Of a stretch of DNA of 64,000 bases, positions 53,986 through 64,000 are shown piece after piece. This DNA is from Pyrenopolyporus hunteri (lineage: Eukaryota; Ascomycota; Sordariomycetes; Xylariales; Hypoxylaceae), in the NCBI GenBank assembly GCA_902806595.1, contig CADCXC010000038.1:4464001-4528000 (forward strand), in the 5' to 3' direction. How positions within the stretch are numbered: position 1 is the first letter of the stretch; every line of letters begins with the position of its first letter. Both the position numbers and the translations under genes were made by a program. The notes beneath the pieces are model-generated. The model saw only the letters and a program-made list of their open reading frames with translations. It did no database searches and was not told the DNA's origin.

Positions 53986-54564
53986 TTAAGCTTTATCGCT
54001 TACAATTCGTTGTGCAAGTGAAATTAGCCAGCTGGGTCTCTGCGGTACCTTTGAAGGCAATACTGATTTTAGGTATAATGTCAGCGGATCCTCCCATAAT
54101 CTTACCATAGGGGGCTGCGCGACTAACGGGTACTCAGGAGTGACGTCGTCACAGTACCATGTCTGGTTGATCACCAGTCGTGTCGATCCTCTGTCAAATA
54201 AGACGTCTGTGTCGACGGTATAGTATCTCTCAGAACCCGCCGGGGGATCGACGCCCTCATCGCAAGACGTCCAGAGCTCCTCTGGATCGTCCTTCCCGTA
54301 CGGCCCCGGGGTTAGTTGGGGGCCGGCGACATCACAGTGAGTCGTCACGTTGGTTGCTCGGTTGGTGACGTCGAGTTGGAGCCGGCCGATAATAGGTGGG
54401 TTTCGAAGCGCGTATTTAATGTTCTGTATGTTGAATGTGTTTAAAGCCTCCGAAGTAGCTGAGCAGAGAGGTGTATCGTGGCCCGCCGGCGGGACAGCGT
54501 ACACGAACAGAAGTGCCCGCATGCTAACAAGGGCCGCTATAGCAAATTGTAGCTTATTTCCCAT
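53986..54564 (-). CDS. small secreted protein with four cysteines
   Basis: Single exon, 192 aa, ATG at 54564. Residues 1-23 are a signal peptide (FAIAALVSMRALLFVYA). The mature part starts VPPAGHDTPLCSATSEA and holds four cysteines (TPLCSAT, THCDVAG, TSCDEGV, WYCDDVT), enough for two disulfides. Two N-glycosylation sequons are visible (NVTT, NQTW). Segments with alternating hydrophobics (IGRLQLDVTN, RLVINQTWYC) suggest a beta-sandwich. This layout is common among small secreted proteins of Pezizomycotina of unknown function; I cannot name the family. It is single-exon and lies next to a 2EXR gene, with no hint of a cluster. Confidence 0.75.
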   Translation of the reverse strand: MGNKLQFAIAALVSMRALLFVYAVPPAGHDTPLCSATSEALNTFNIQNIKYALRNPPIIGRLQLDVTNRATNVTTHCDVAGPQLTPGPYGKDDPEELWTSCDEGVDPPAGSERYYTVDTDVLFDRGSTRLVINQTWYCDDVTPEYPLVAQPPMVRLWEDPLTLYLKSVLPSKVPQRPSWLISLAQRIVSDKA

Positions 54565-55349
54565 GTTTGATGTTTCTACGACTAGTACTCGTCAGACGAA
54601 GCGGATTTTTTTGGCTTATCATGAGGTCTACCTAGACGGGCAGAAGAGCAACATCACCTACGCGTCGTACGGTTCTACTAAGGAGGTATTAAAGAGTTCT
54701 ATATCAGAAAACCGATAAACCGTCTTATCCTTGGTTCCAATAGGCGTTGGGGGATGCTAAATAAGCTCTCCGCTCTCATTTTGCTAAAAGCTTATTATCC
54801 GGCTTGCCCCTATTCACGCGGTGATAGGCGGCTGTGCTTGGTCGCCGCCCCGGCAGTTGAACAGCCGCCGAGGGAGGAAAAGGGAAGGGTCCGCAGGATG
54901 CCCAGGACTCGATTCATGTGTAGAGACTATTGGAGCGTATGTGGGTTACATTCACAAAAATATAATATTCCGGTGAGTACACCATACCATGTATTCAACG
55001 CCGCCCGGTTGAATTATTAAGTCTCGACTTCTAAAACTTTGATTTATCAATATTTGGTTATTCGAAATAGGGAACATGTCTGACGCGCCAGTTACATACG
55101 ATAAATCCGTCTGAGTATACATTCCCGTGGACATCAAATGAATTAAAAAGCCTTCTATTAGTGGATCTAGAAGTCGCACCAACGCGGTATCGACTGGTGA
55201 AAGGGGTAGAGTAAAGGGGATCCGAATAGACCTCTCTATTTTTCCTTCGAGGCAAATAACCTCTTGGAGAATTTTACCAATGGCGCCTGTAAACTCTAAT
55301 TACCTACTATTATTTTTCGGTGCACTCACTGGAGTTAAAACCTAGGCGT
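54565..55349. other. gene-free stretch
   Basis: This gap lies between the start of the secreted protein and the 3' end of the 2EXR gene. Frames on both strands (up to 122 codons, one overlapping the secreted gene) carry no recognisable content. Nothing else seen. Confidence 0.5.
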
Positions 55350-56381
55350 TTAGCATTCATTGAATGTGACCTTTTCGTAAGGCAGTGAATGCAGTAGGGC
55401 ACGTCCAACCATATCTTCCCACAAACCCAGATTTTTACTTTGCTCCTCAATTTCACCATTTTCGTCAGTTTCGAAATAAACATCCCTATCCCTTGCCGAC
55501 GGTTCGTAACCATCGAGGCCGACGACGTGAGAAGAGTCTTTGTTGTAGATGATTATCTCGTCGTTTAGACGCTGTTTGAGGATAGGACCGAATGTTTGCT
55601 GAAGGTACTTAACCCACACAGGGTTTTCAGGGTTCCACAGCGCAATACTCTTCATGTTTCCGAGGCTAGAGAGAAACTCAAGGAACTTTGGGGCTCTGTA
55701 AACGAGGCAAAGTGTGCGGTCGATTTCATCGGCCCCGGTGTCATCTGAGCTTTTCGTCGGGTCCCAAGGGAAATATTTGTCCAAGCGTAATTCGCAATCG
55801 CCCGACAACCGACACGGGTCAATCGTGAAACCGTGGCAATGATACATGTAAACAGTGAAGGTCTTCAGTTTAGGTTGGGCTTTTATAAAGAGATCGAATA
55901 TACTTTCCCATCTTTTAAAATTGCCCCGCTTCCTGACTGGACACTTCAACGGACCAGGCTGATCGTCGTTCTCATTGCCATGATAACGAGCAACGATTTC
56001 ATCATTATAAAGATCATCCTTACAATTATGATCATCTTCATAACATTTGTAATCTATCGTCAACGTCCGAACCAGCGAGATACTACGAGGGCCCATCGCA
56101 TAGAGGAAGCGACGCCAATAGCTTGTCCCGCGTTCTATGATCATCTTTTTGAATAATATTGGTAAAGTTTCTTCCCTTATTTGCTGGCAAATTTGAAACA
56201 CGGCTAGGGGGAAAGGTACGGACCAACCTACATGTACGACCCTATCGTTAATAGCTCTGCCAAGTCTAGAGTGGATGTACGTTTCGTAGATCTGGAGCCG
56301 TATTTCATATGGCAAAGAAAAAAAGTTAATGCTCTCCTCAGGCAGAGCGGATTGGATGATGTCGCCATTGGAAGAAGGCAT
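55350..56381 (-). CDS. 2EXR-domain protein
   Basis: Single exon, 343 aa, ATG at 56381. Residues about 17-60 hold the fungal 2EXR/F-box-like start: INFFSLPYEIRLQIYETYI, the LPxEIRxxIY motif, followed by FPLAVFQICQQIREETLPIL. This two-helix opening resembles an F-box and is expanded in Pezizomycotina; most members have no known function. The remaining 280 residues have mixed helices and strands, with a Cys-containing middle (YKCYEDDHNCKDD, CHGFTIDPCRLSGDC) and an acidic end. No signal peptide or membrane span is present. Tyr and Asn are common and codons are less GC-biased than in the housekeeping genes, as often seen in such expanded families. A role as an adaptor for ubiquitin ligation is possible but unproven. 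Confidence 0.82.
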   Translation of the reverse strand: MPSSNGDIIQSALPEESINFFSLPYEIRLQIYETYIHSRLGRAINDRVVHVGWSVPFPLAVFQICQQIREETLPILFKKMIIERGTSYWRRFLYAMGPRSISLVRTLTIDYKCYEDDHNCKDDLYNDEIVARYHGNENDDQPGPLKCPVRKRGNFKRWESIFDLFIKAQPKLKTFTVYMYHCHGFTIDPCRLSGDCELRLDKYFPWDPTKSSDDTGADEIDRTLCLVYRAPKFLEFLSSLGNMKSIALWNPENPVWVKYLQQTFGPILKQRLNDEIIIYNKDSSHVVGLDGYEPSARDRDVYFETDENGEIEEQSKNLGLWEDMVGRALLHSLPYEKVTFNEC

Positions 56382-58077
56382 CTTGGCGGGAATTTGTCGT
56401 TTCGTCTAGTTTAACTAGAGAATGGAATAATGGAATGGGGTGCTATTCTTGCTATGGATCTCGAAAGAACGTCTGGAAATTCGTGAGCGATAATCTAAGG
56501 GCTTTGCTCCAACTCTAGCGTCGAAGCGAGGAAAGGGGTAACTAGTTGCCTTATAGGAACTTTAAGCCTCCAATTTCCAGCCAAACAATGGGATTCTTCG
56601 CAAACAACGTGACTGTTAGGAAATAAGTTTATTATCTTGGTAACTATATTTGTTGTAAGTTAAAAGTCTTTGACTCAGTGAATACGTGAGTGTTGGTTGG
56701 TATACGCAGACATATGAATAACAGGATTGCCAGTTACAACCACTCCTACCACGAAACTGGTGCGGAATGGGTTAGAGGTCTAAACATAGTTCCCATTATA
56801 TTACAATCTTGTACGGTCCCAAAATTGTTTCTAGCGTGTTACGCGAAATGACACGAGAATCTAAATTTAATATAGCCGGGGGTCAGACTCACAATAATTC
56901 GAAAAGATGATCCGTTAATACCTACGTAGGTATTTAAGCTATAACGTCGTCCCCTATTGAATATTGCCTTTTCCTCCCTTTTCTCCCTACGCGGGTTGCG
57001 TGTTATAGACGTTAGTCTCGTAATTTTATGCAACCACTCTCGAGTGGAGGTAACGGTTTCTTACGGTGATACATTTTTAAGACTGAAGCTGCCCGCAATT
57101 TAGTATGAATCATAAGTAGGTACTTACCTACCTAAATAGGGGGATATCCTACTTTACAATCAATTAGGAGTGCATTATGGCATTTTGTATATGGAAGTTT
57201 TATTAGGTGCTACTCCTCGACTACCGTCTTAAGCGACGCCCTTGATCCTAATTGGTCCCAACATCTCCTACCCAGGCCCAAACGCCCCAAACCGACAACA
57301 CAGGATGAGTAACCGTCTTCCGGTGCGGCGAAGGGATTAAAAGAAAAAGACGGAACAAAGGTCGACGAAAAGGGCAATACAACAGCTTATAATCTCTAAA
57401 CTCTTAACCTAGCCTATGGAAGAGATAAATAAAACAATTCGGTTTTCAATATAAGTGGTAGTGACCCTATTTCTAATTTTTGGCATAGATGAACAAGCTA
57501 ACCGAGCTTGCACTTAACGGGGGAAAGAGTTATATGTCGAATTCAGAATCTACATATCGCGCACAATACTAATGAATTTAACACCGTGTACTCTGAGCTG
57601 GAGGACTTAATCGTAAAGGACTCATACATAATTTGATATAATATAATACTTAAAATATTCCAAAGCGACAGCGACCGGCCACGGAATTCCTGATGAATAC
57701 TCCCATGACGTAATCGCCTTTTTATATACATAATATTATCTAAGTAAATGTTAATCTCACCCGCCTATGCATTCAAGCGAACAAGTGGGTAATTAAGCGG
57801 CGATGGTAAAAGCGATAAAATAATACTTTTCCCAATGTATCAGGGTCTCTTAGAAGAGCAATGAAAATTTTCTGCCTTTCTGAAAATAATTGTCATTTTA
57901 AGTCTCGACATGGCCGTAAATCAGGTTACAATATATACATAGCCCCGTTTAACGCCGCTCCATATGCAATGCATGAATGATCTGTGTTCTAATGCTCTAG
58001 ATATCTGGACGATCATTCATCCTCAAGATCCTCTTCGGCAACCTGGTACTCATTAGTAAAGTTATAAAATCAATCAT
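56382..58077. other. AT-rich gene-free region
   Basis: This 1.7 kb AT-rich stretch upstream of the 2EXR gene and 3' of the sulfite reductase gene has no frame above 64 codons. CTACGTAGG and GGTACTTACCTACC words occur near 56920 and 57118. Nothing else seen. Confidence 0.5.
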
Positions 58078-61000
58078 TCAGACCGTAGGCGAACTCACAT
58101 TGTCGTGGAAATCTTGTCCCCCCTTGGTAGCCACGATGACGCCCGCTCGGATGCAGAAATCGCCAAAGTGTTCGCCTTCCTCGCGCTCCAAGGCATATCG
58201 CTTAAGCAACGGCTTCATAATGGCCAATATCTCATCCTCCTTGATACTAGATCGGTACAGCTTGTTTAGCCGTTGGCCATGGTATCCACCACCCAAGTAC
58301 ATGTTATAGGCACCGTAAGCTTTGCCGACAAAGGCAACCTCGGCCAACCATGGCCGAGCGCAACCGTTCGGGCATCCGGTCATACGCATGACGATCGACT
58401 CCTTGCCCAGGCCGTTCTCCTCGAGACAGCCCTCAAGCTTGGTGATGAGCTCGGGTAGATAGCGCTCGGATTCAGCCATAGCCAGGCCACAAGTAGGGAA
58501 TGCGACACAGGCCGAAGAGCTGAGGCGAAGGCCGGAGAATTGGACGTTATCAAGCTTGTATTTCTTCAGAAGTTCCTTCATCTGTGGGAGATCTTCATCC
58601 GCGACGTTGCTTAGGATTAAGTGCTGGTTTCCCGTCAGTCTGAACTCGCCCTTGTGAACCTTGGCTATCTCGCGCAGGCCGGTCTTCATCTGGAAATCGG
58701 CTGTGTTCTCAATTCGGCCATTTTCGATGAAGAACGTGAAGTGGTTCATGCCAGTCTCGTCCTTCTGCCAGCCAAACGTGTCGATGTTGCTCTTGAAATG
58801 GAACGGACGCTCGGGCTCGAAAGACTTCCCCCACAAAGCCTCGACTTTAGACCGGAAGACATCAAGGCCGAGGTCATCGATGGTATACTTTAGTCGCGCA
58901 TGCTTTCGGTTCTTGCGATCACCATGGTCTCGTTGCACAAGCATGATCTTTTCACAGGCGATATGAACTTCATCGGCCGTGACAAAGCCCATCATACGGC
59001 CAGTCTGAGGATAGGTCTTCTTGTTGTTGTGAGTCGCACCCATTCCACCACCGGCGAGAACGTTGAAGCCAGCCAATTTTCCGTCGCCACCCTTGATAGC
59101 AATTAGGCCGATATCGTGGGCGTAGACGTCGGTATCGTTGTGCGGGGGAATAGCAATTGTAATCTTGAATTTTCGAGGAAGATATGTGGGTCCATAAAGG
59201 GGCTCGAAGTCCTGTACGGCGTTACCGGCAACCTGTGTCTTTTCGTTGTTGTCATCTGTAAGCCAGATCTCGTGATAAGCAGTAGTAGACGGTAAGAGGT
59301 GGTCGCTGATCTTCTTCGAGCAGGCCCAGACCTCCTTGTGGTACTGGGATTGAGTGGGAAGAGAGCTGCACATGACATTTCGGTTGACATCACCGCAGGC
59401 CGCAATGGTGGTCATCAGGGCCCTATTGATAGCCTGCATAGCCGGCTTGAGCTTTCCTTTAACCACGCCGTGGAACTGGAACGTTTGCCTCGTCGTGAGT
59501 TTCATCGTCTCATTTCCAAGGCTCGTGCTAATATCGTCCATCTGGACCCATTGCTGCGGCGTGGCGACACCGCCGGGTAATCTGCAACGAATCATGAATG
59601 CGTAAGCAGGCTCCAAGCCCTGGGCTTTGCGTTCGTCTCGAATATCCCTATCATCCTGCATATACGTGCCGTGGAATTTTGTGAGCTGCTGGTCAGAAGC
59701 AGAGATAGCGCCGGTGGTCGTATCCCTCAAGCCCTCGGCAATGGTGCCTCGCAGGTAGTTCGACGCTAGTTTGATATCTTCGTTGGTTAGTGGCGCCGGT
59801 TCCTCCGGTAGGCCCTCGACGTTCGCAACGCCAAGTGCCTGCCAAATTTGCGGTTCCCAAAGCGCATATCCAGTCTGGTATCCGTCGGGATCTTGGTCAT
59901 CGCCGAGTCCAACTTCTGCTAACCGCTTGCCACCGAAGTTCGCGAGTAGTCTGTCGAGGTCTTTAGCGGGCTTGTTGTAATAGATTCTGTCTTCCTTTCG
60001 CGGCCAATAATGCTTATCTCCGAGACCAAAAACCGAATAGTTCACAGATGCGAGGTCCAAATCGGTGTTGTCCTTGATAGCATCCCAGAAAGGCTTGCCA
60101 TTCTGGGGAAATTCTCCCTGGCCGGCAGTCGAGGTAATAAACACAATATTCTCTTCCTTTGGAAGGTCCTCAACTGGGTAATCTTCCATTGCCATGACGA
60201 TGGTCTTGAGACCCCGAGCACGACCCCTAGTTCCAAGCCGCTTCGCCAAGGACTGCGCATTTCCGTTATCGGAAGCAAATAGGATCGTGAGTGGCGCACC
60301 AAATAGGCCCTCCAAAAGCTGATTGTACGCGTCCCGGGCCTTCCGCTTTTGCTGTGCGCGAACTTCCGTTCCGAAATCCTGAGATAAACTGGCGGCGAAT
60401 ACCGGTTCACGCCGCATCAATTGGGTTAATTTGTTGTCTCTCGCCAAAAACTCCTTCAATTCGTTCTTAACGCGTTCTGAATCCAAGGAAAAGTTAGGCT
60501 CTCCCTTATTCTCGTTCGCGGGGTTCCATCTGTAGAGCGGCCAATAGCCTAGGTCTACAGCCTTCTTGGTTTCTTGCAAAACGGTTAGCGGCGAATCGTG
60601 CTCGCCAAAGTACGGCAGATACGCGAGCACAATTGACGGCCCCTCAAATTGGTCTGCCTCGAGCATCGCTTGGAGAACCTGAGTATACGAGCTATAGACT
60701 GCAGTGGATGCAACGTAGGCATTACCGAAATTCATGGCGTATAGACCAATATCCTTCTTTCGCCTCTCGGCATCAGCCGCGGCTCTCTCCGAATAGGGCG
60801 TCGAGTCGATGATGAGCATGTTCACATTCTCTCCGGAGGCCAGCACATGGTGTACCCCTGAGTTGCCAAGATCATATGACCAAGCATCGGATCCGACAAG
60901 CCATAATGATTCTTTCCGGAAAAAGCCTTTGCTAGATAGCAGATCCCGCGCAATCGAAGACCCGTCCGTCTCAAGTCGTGCGATTACATCATCCGCAAGC

Positions 61001-63083
61001 TCTCCAGCTTGTTTAGCATCTTCAGCGTTTGCCGCCCATTTCGCTAGCCAGTTCACGGGGGATTCTGTAACGAAGGATCCCGTGCTAGCGGCTTGCTTGA
61101 CCTTCTTGATAAACCTTTGGCGATGTTCCTTTCGAGCTAAAAGAGAGCCAAACCCGAATTCGGGGCTGGCAGCTATCGTAGGCGAGATACCAGCATGTTT
61201 CGAGTTAAGAGCGTTGGCAATATAAACTCGGTTGCCAAATAATTGGTCGAGAATTTTGGTGTAAGCGGTCTCTAGCTTTGGTTGCTCTAAGCCGTAAGTC
61301 TTGGTATCTTCCGGCCCGCTAGCTTTCCCTACTTCCAGATTTTGGAGAGGCTTTTCGGAAGCAAGGTTCTGGAAGATGCCCCTTAAGGCTTGGTGAATGG
61401 TGTCAGGGGTAATGTACCCTAGCTGATGACCAACAACGGTCTCGACACCGCCAAAGCCGCTCTTTACTGACGTCAAGACATCAATTAGCAGAGGCCCCCA
61501 TTTCGTCGTCTTTCGCGAAATCTGTTCCAGCACGGCGATACGTTTTACAGACTTCGGAATAACTTCGAGGAGCTTAGACCCAAGCCAGGGCCGGTACAGC
61601 CTAACGGTGATCAATCCAGCCTTTGCATAGATATCATCTGGCTTGGCTGCGTCGAGCGCCTCCGCAAATAGGCCCGCGTCGGAACCGAATACGAAGATGG
61701 CCTTGTCTGCGGTTGCCGGGCCGGACCATTCGAAAGCATTATAAGTTCGACCAGTCACTGTTTTAAGCTGGGCCCATATCGAAGTCACGTACTTGTAGAT
61801 ATCTTCGGACGTAAGGAGAGGCGGTGCGGCTTCGATCGTCGTGGCAGAGGATACGCTTGGCGGGGCACTAGAATTACTTCGCTGACTGGATTTCTCCGAA
61901 CCTTCTGAAGAAGCCGCCTTTGAAGCTGCACCCAGTATGGTCGAATCGGCAAGGCCGTTAGTGGTAGTACTTGGGCGCCTTTCGGGCCGGTCCGAAGCGT
62001 AGACGACCCTCCCATCGTCAGCATATATACCCGATTCCGAAACTGAGCTAGCTTGGTATCGACGAACGTCGTCCAGGTTCAGTAGGTCGCGGAACTGTAC
62101 TGCGTCTTCCGCATTGATCGGCTTGTCGTGAGCACAGGCGCTCGGGTCAAAAAAGTGAATAACACCCTTTCCTGAGCGCACTGCCAGAGCATGGGCCGTC
62201 ATGGCCATGTCCTGTGCCTCCTGAAGGGATTCTGATTGAATAAAGGTCCATCCCGAGTTCCTGATGGCGGTGATGGCAGAGTAGTCGGGGAAATCAGCTG
62301 GGTATAGAGATACGTGAATGACGACTGGGTATGTTGCTAGCTTATACAAATGCGCAATGGAAGGGAGGAGAATAGTTGAAGTAGTGGTTACGGAGGTGAG
62401 GCGGCCGGAACGAATCGGTGCGAAAACGGAGAGGAGGGGATCGGTGTTGTGTCGAACGGATTGTATCTGGCGCCATTTAGTATACCGGCGAGATTTATGT
62501 ATTACATACGGGGTGAGGGGAACACACCTCCGGAACGGAGTTTTCTGCTTTAGCGACTAGACTCTGGTCTTTTCTCGTAGCATATCTCTTAAGGTGGGAA
62601 GAAAACGCTGAGTCTTCCGCTCGCGACGGCTGGACCGAGATGATGACATCGCTGGCGAGATACGCAATTCGCGCCACTGCAATGGTCGGGGAAGTTAGTT
62701 AAATCGTCTAGCATTTTTATTTACAAGAATCTGATGTGTTTTGTGCCAATTGGAGTAGAAGCAGGAGAGATATAGGCATTGTTTGGGTTGATAGATGGCA
62801 ATGTAGATAGATGTCGTGTGAGTGAGGCAAGTTAAGCTGGGAACATTAAGGGTTCGAATTGGAAGCGGGATTGGATGGCGGGGTACATGCGAAGCGCTGA
62901 GGGGATGGGATAGGTAGGGATAGGTACGTAATAGTGTGCTGAATTAGAGCGCATTAGAAGCTATCAGTTAGGCGACTTACCTGCCTCTTCGGGCGTGCGA
63001 ATCTGGATATTCTGCGTGGCCATGTCGGACCCTGACTTTGAAGCAGCAGCAGAGGAATCTGCTTTTCCAAAGAGAAACGACAT
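58078..63083 (-). CDS. MET5: assimilatory sulfite reductase (NADPH) hemoprotein (beta) subunit
   Basis: Reduces sulfite to sulfide for Cys/Met synthesis, using electrons from the flavoprotein (alpha) subunit. Three exons on the minus strand: 63083-62981, 62676-62528 and 62466-58078, giving 1546 aa. Introns are 304 nt (GTAAGT...GCAG) and 61 nt (GTGTGT...CCAG). The last exon has no ATG at its head, so the upstream exons are needed; the product starts MSFLFGKADSS. Domains in order: a pyruvate:ferredoxin oxidoreductase-like N-terminal half, a flavodoxin-like domain near 805-950 (TILFASDNGNAQSLAK), then two ferredoxin-like/siroheme halves. Cluster ligands show as SACVAFPTCG (about 1400) and TGCPNGCARP (about 1450), the CX5C...CX3C pattern that holds the 4Fe-4S cluster and siroheme. 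Length suits yeast Met5/Ecm17 (1442 aa) and fungal orthologues. Confidence 0.95.
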
Positions 63084-64000
63084 GCTGGCCCCTCTACATA
63101 TAAAAATTCAAGCCTACGGCTAGAAACAAAAATTCCCCGGCATTGACACAGGCAGATAGGGCAAGGTGGAAATTCTAGACGATGGCGACAGCGCGACTAA
63201 GATAGTTCAGACCCCGAATGTGGAACTTTTTATGGCCCCGCAAATGCAATTAGTCCGTCATTCACTGCAATCACGCAATCGTCTTAGCCTTGAGTCTTTA
63301 GCATCTTCTACCAATAGACATTAACATTTTGTCAGAAAACGCCATCGTTGGCCAACCAGATTCCTGGGTTAGGCCTCGCATCATCTCGAACCGGTAATCG
63401 GGCAAACCCCATATTCTCCCTTCCAATCAGCTTAAGTTCCTTAGCCGTCTACGCCAAGGGACCGAGAGCCGTTGGCATGTTTTAACTCCTGTTGAAACCA
63501 CTGTTAAGGAGACATATGAATTTCATTTTAATTGCCGTCGTAAATTTGATATGTGTAACTCTTAAAACTATCTATTCTCCGGCGAGCTTCGGGGTACCAA
63601 TTAAGGTTGTACCCGTTGATTTGCCGTCTTAGAATACCTCAACACCGATAGCCGCAGCACTTACACGCAGCACTTATAAGACCCTCTATAAACATGTTAG
63701 ACATTTATAACCGTAAGTCCAACTTTGAAAAATTGGAAATTGGAGAGTACATAACAAGTCTCTTACTGCTTGGCTTAGGCGTATCATTCGTGAGTAATTT
63801 TAGCCTGTTTATAGGAACAATAGAGAATACGGAGCTAGATTAAAATAGTTATAAGCGGCATTGAAACCCGTATCCTGCTTTCTCCCCAACGTCCATCGTG
63901 TTTAATGTTTCACAGGCTTAGTAATAAGGGGTATAACATCGAATCCCGAAAAGTTTCCGAAGTGAAAAGGACCATACTTTAGTAGTCTACCCTTGAGGAT
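63084..64000. other. upstream region of the sulfite reductase gene
   Basis: No open frame of note up to the window edge. The first 150 nt hold the probable leader. No clear sulfur-regulator site was assigned. Beyond 63500 it becomes AT-rich. Confidence 0.5.

Noticed and set aside
58078..62349. Sulfite reductase as a single-exon gene starting at 62349
   Set aside because: The codon there is TTG. Two upstream exons join in frame and give a proper ATG start, so the three-exon model was used.
1..64000. tRNA and rRNA genes
   Set aside because: I looked by eye for T-loop boxes (GTTCRANNC) with matching A boxes and for conserved rRNA words. The few GTTCGAA hits (for example 9632 and 62850) lacked partners. 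A covariance-model scan would be decisive.

Overview
The window reads as nuclear DNA of a filamentous ascomycete (Pezizomycotina, most likely Sordariomycetes). Genes are spread over both strands with no operons. Introns are mostly 50-125 nt, with GTRAGT-like donors and CTAAC/CTGAC-type branch sites. The gene set mixes conserved eukaryotic housekeeping genes with fungal families: a class I chitin synthase, an FLC/TRP-like membrane protein, an Egh16-like secreted protein, a GPI-type wall protein, a 7TM-RGS hybrid and a 2EXR protein. Short TTAGGG-type tracts match the usual ascomycete telomere unit. No rRNA, tRNA, CRISPR array or intact transposon could be recognised by eye.

Layout. At 1-9.7 kb there is a gene-poor stretch with an Egh16-like secreted protein, the tRNA CCA-adding enzyme, a small coiled protein and decayed coding fragments. 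At 9.7-20.6 kb lie an unidentified two-exon gene, the five-exon FLC-like gene, and three small proteins; two of these share a sequence module and the third is made of CxxCxGxG knuckles. At 21.7-26.9 kb, TTI2-like and FIG4 genes converge. At 29.2-36.2 kb are a hypothetical protein, EMC4, AP-1 beta and a GPI-type protein. A 3.9 kb gene-free gap follows. At 40.0-49.2 kb are a prenylated ubiquitin-fold protein, UMP1, a soluble tandem-ABC protein and the chitin synthase. At 51.5-56.4 kb are the 7TM-RGS protein, a secreted Cys-containing protein and a 2EXR protein. At 58.1-63.1 kb is the sulfite reductase hemoprotein subunit.

How the genes fit together. They do not form a cluster or a single pathway. 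Several serve endomembrane and wall biology: FIG4 (PI(3,5)P2 turnover), AP-1 beta (clathrin sorting), EMC4 (membrane insertion), chitin synthase, the FLC protein and the GPI protein. Others serve core processes: tRNA maturation, PIKK assembly, proteasome assembly and sulfur assimilation. Exon joins were worked out by hand from frame, splice consensus and family continuity. Each spliced total given is a multiple of three.

Most notable points: an in-frame TAG in the 5' part of an otherwise intact chitin synthase; a stop-free 75-nt intron in the ubiquitin-fold gene; a start-codon-only coding exon in UMP1; a possible second N-terminus for AP-1 beta; and a shared repeat module in two neighbouring small proteins.
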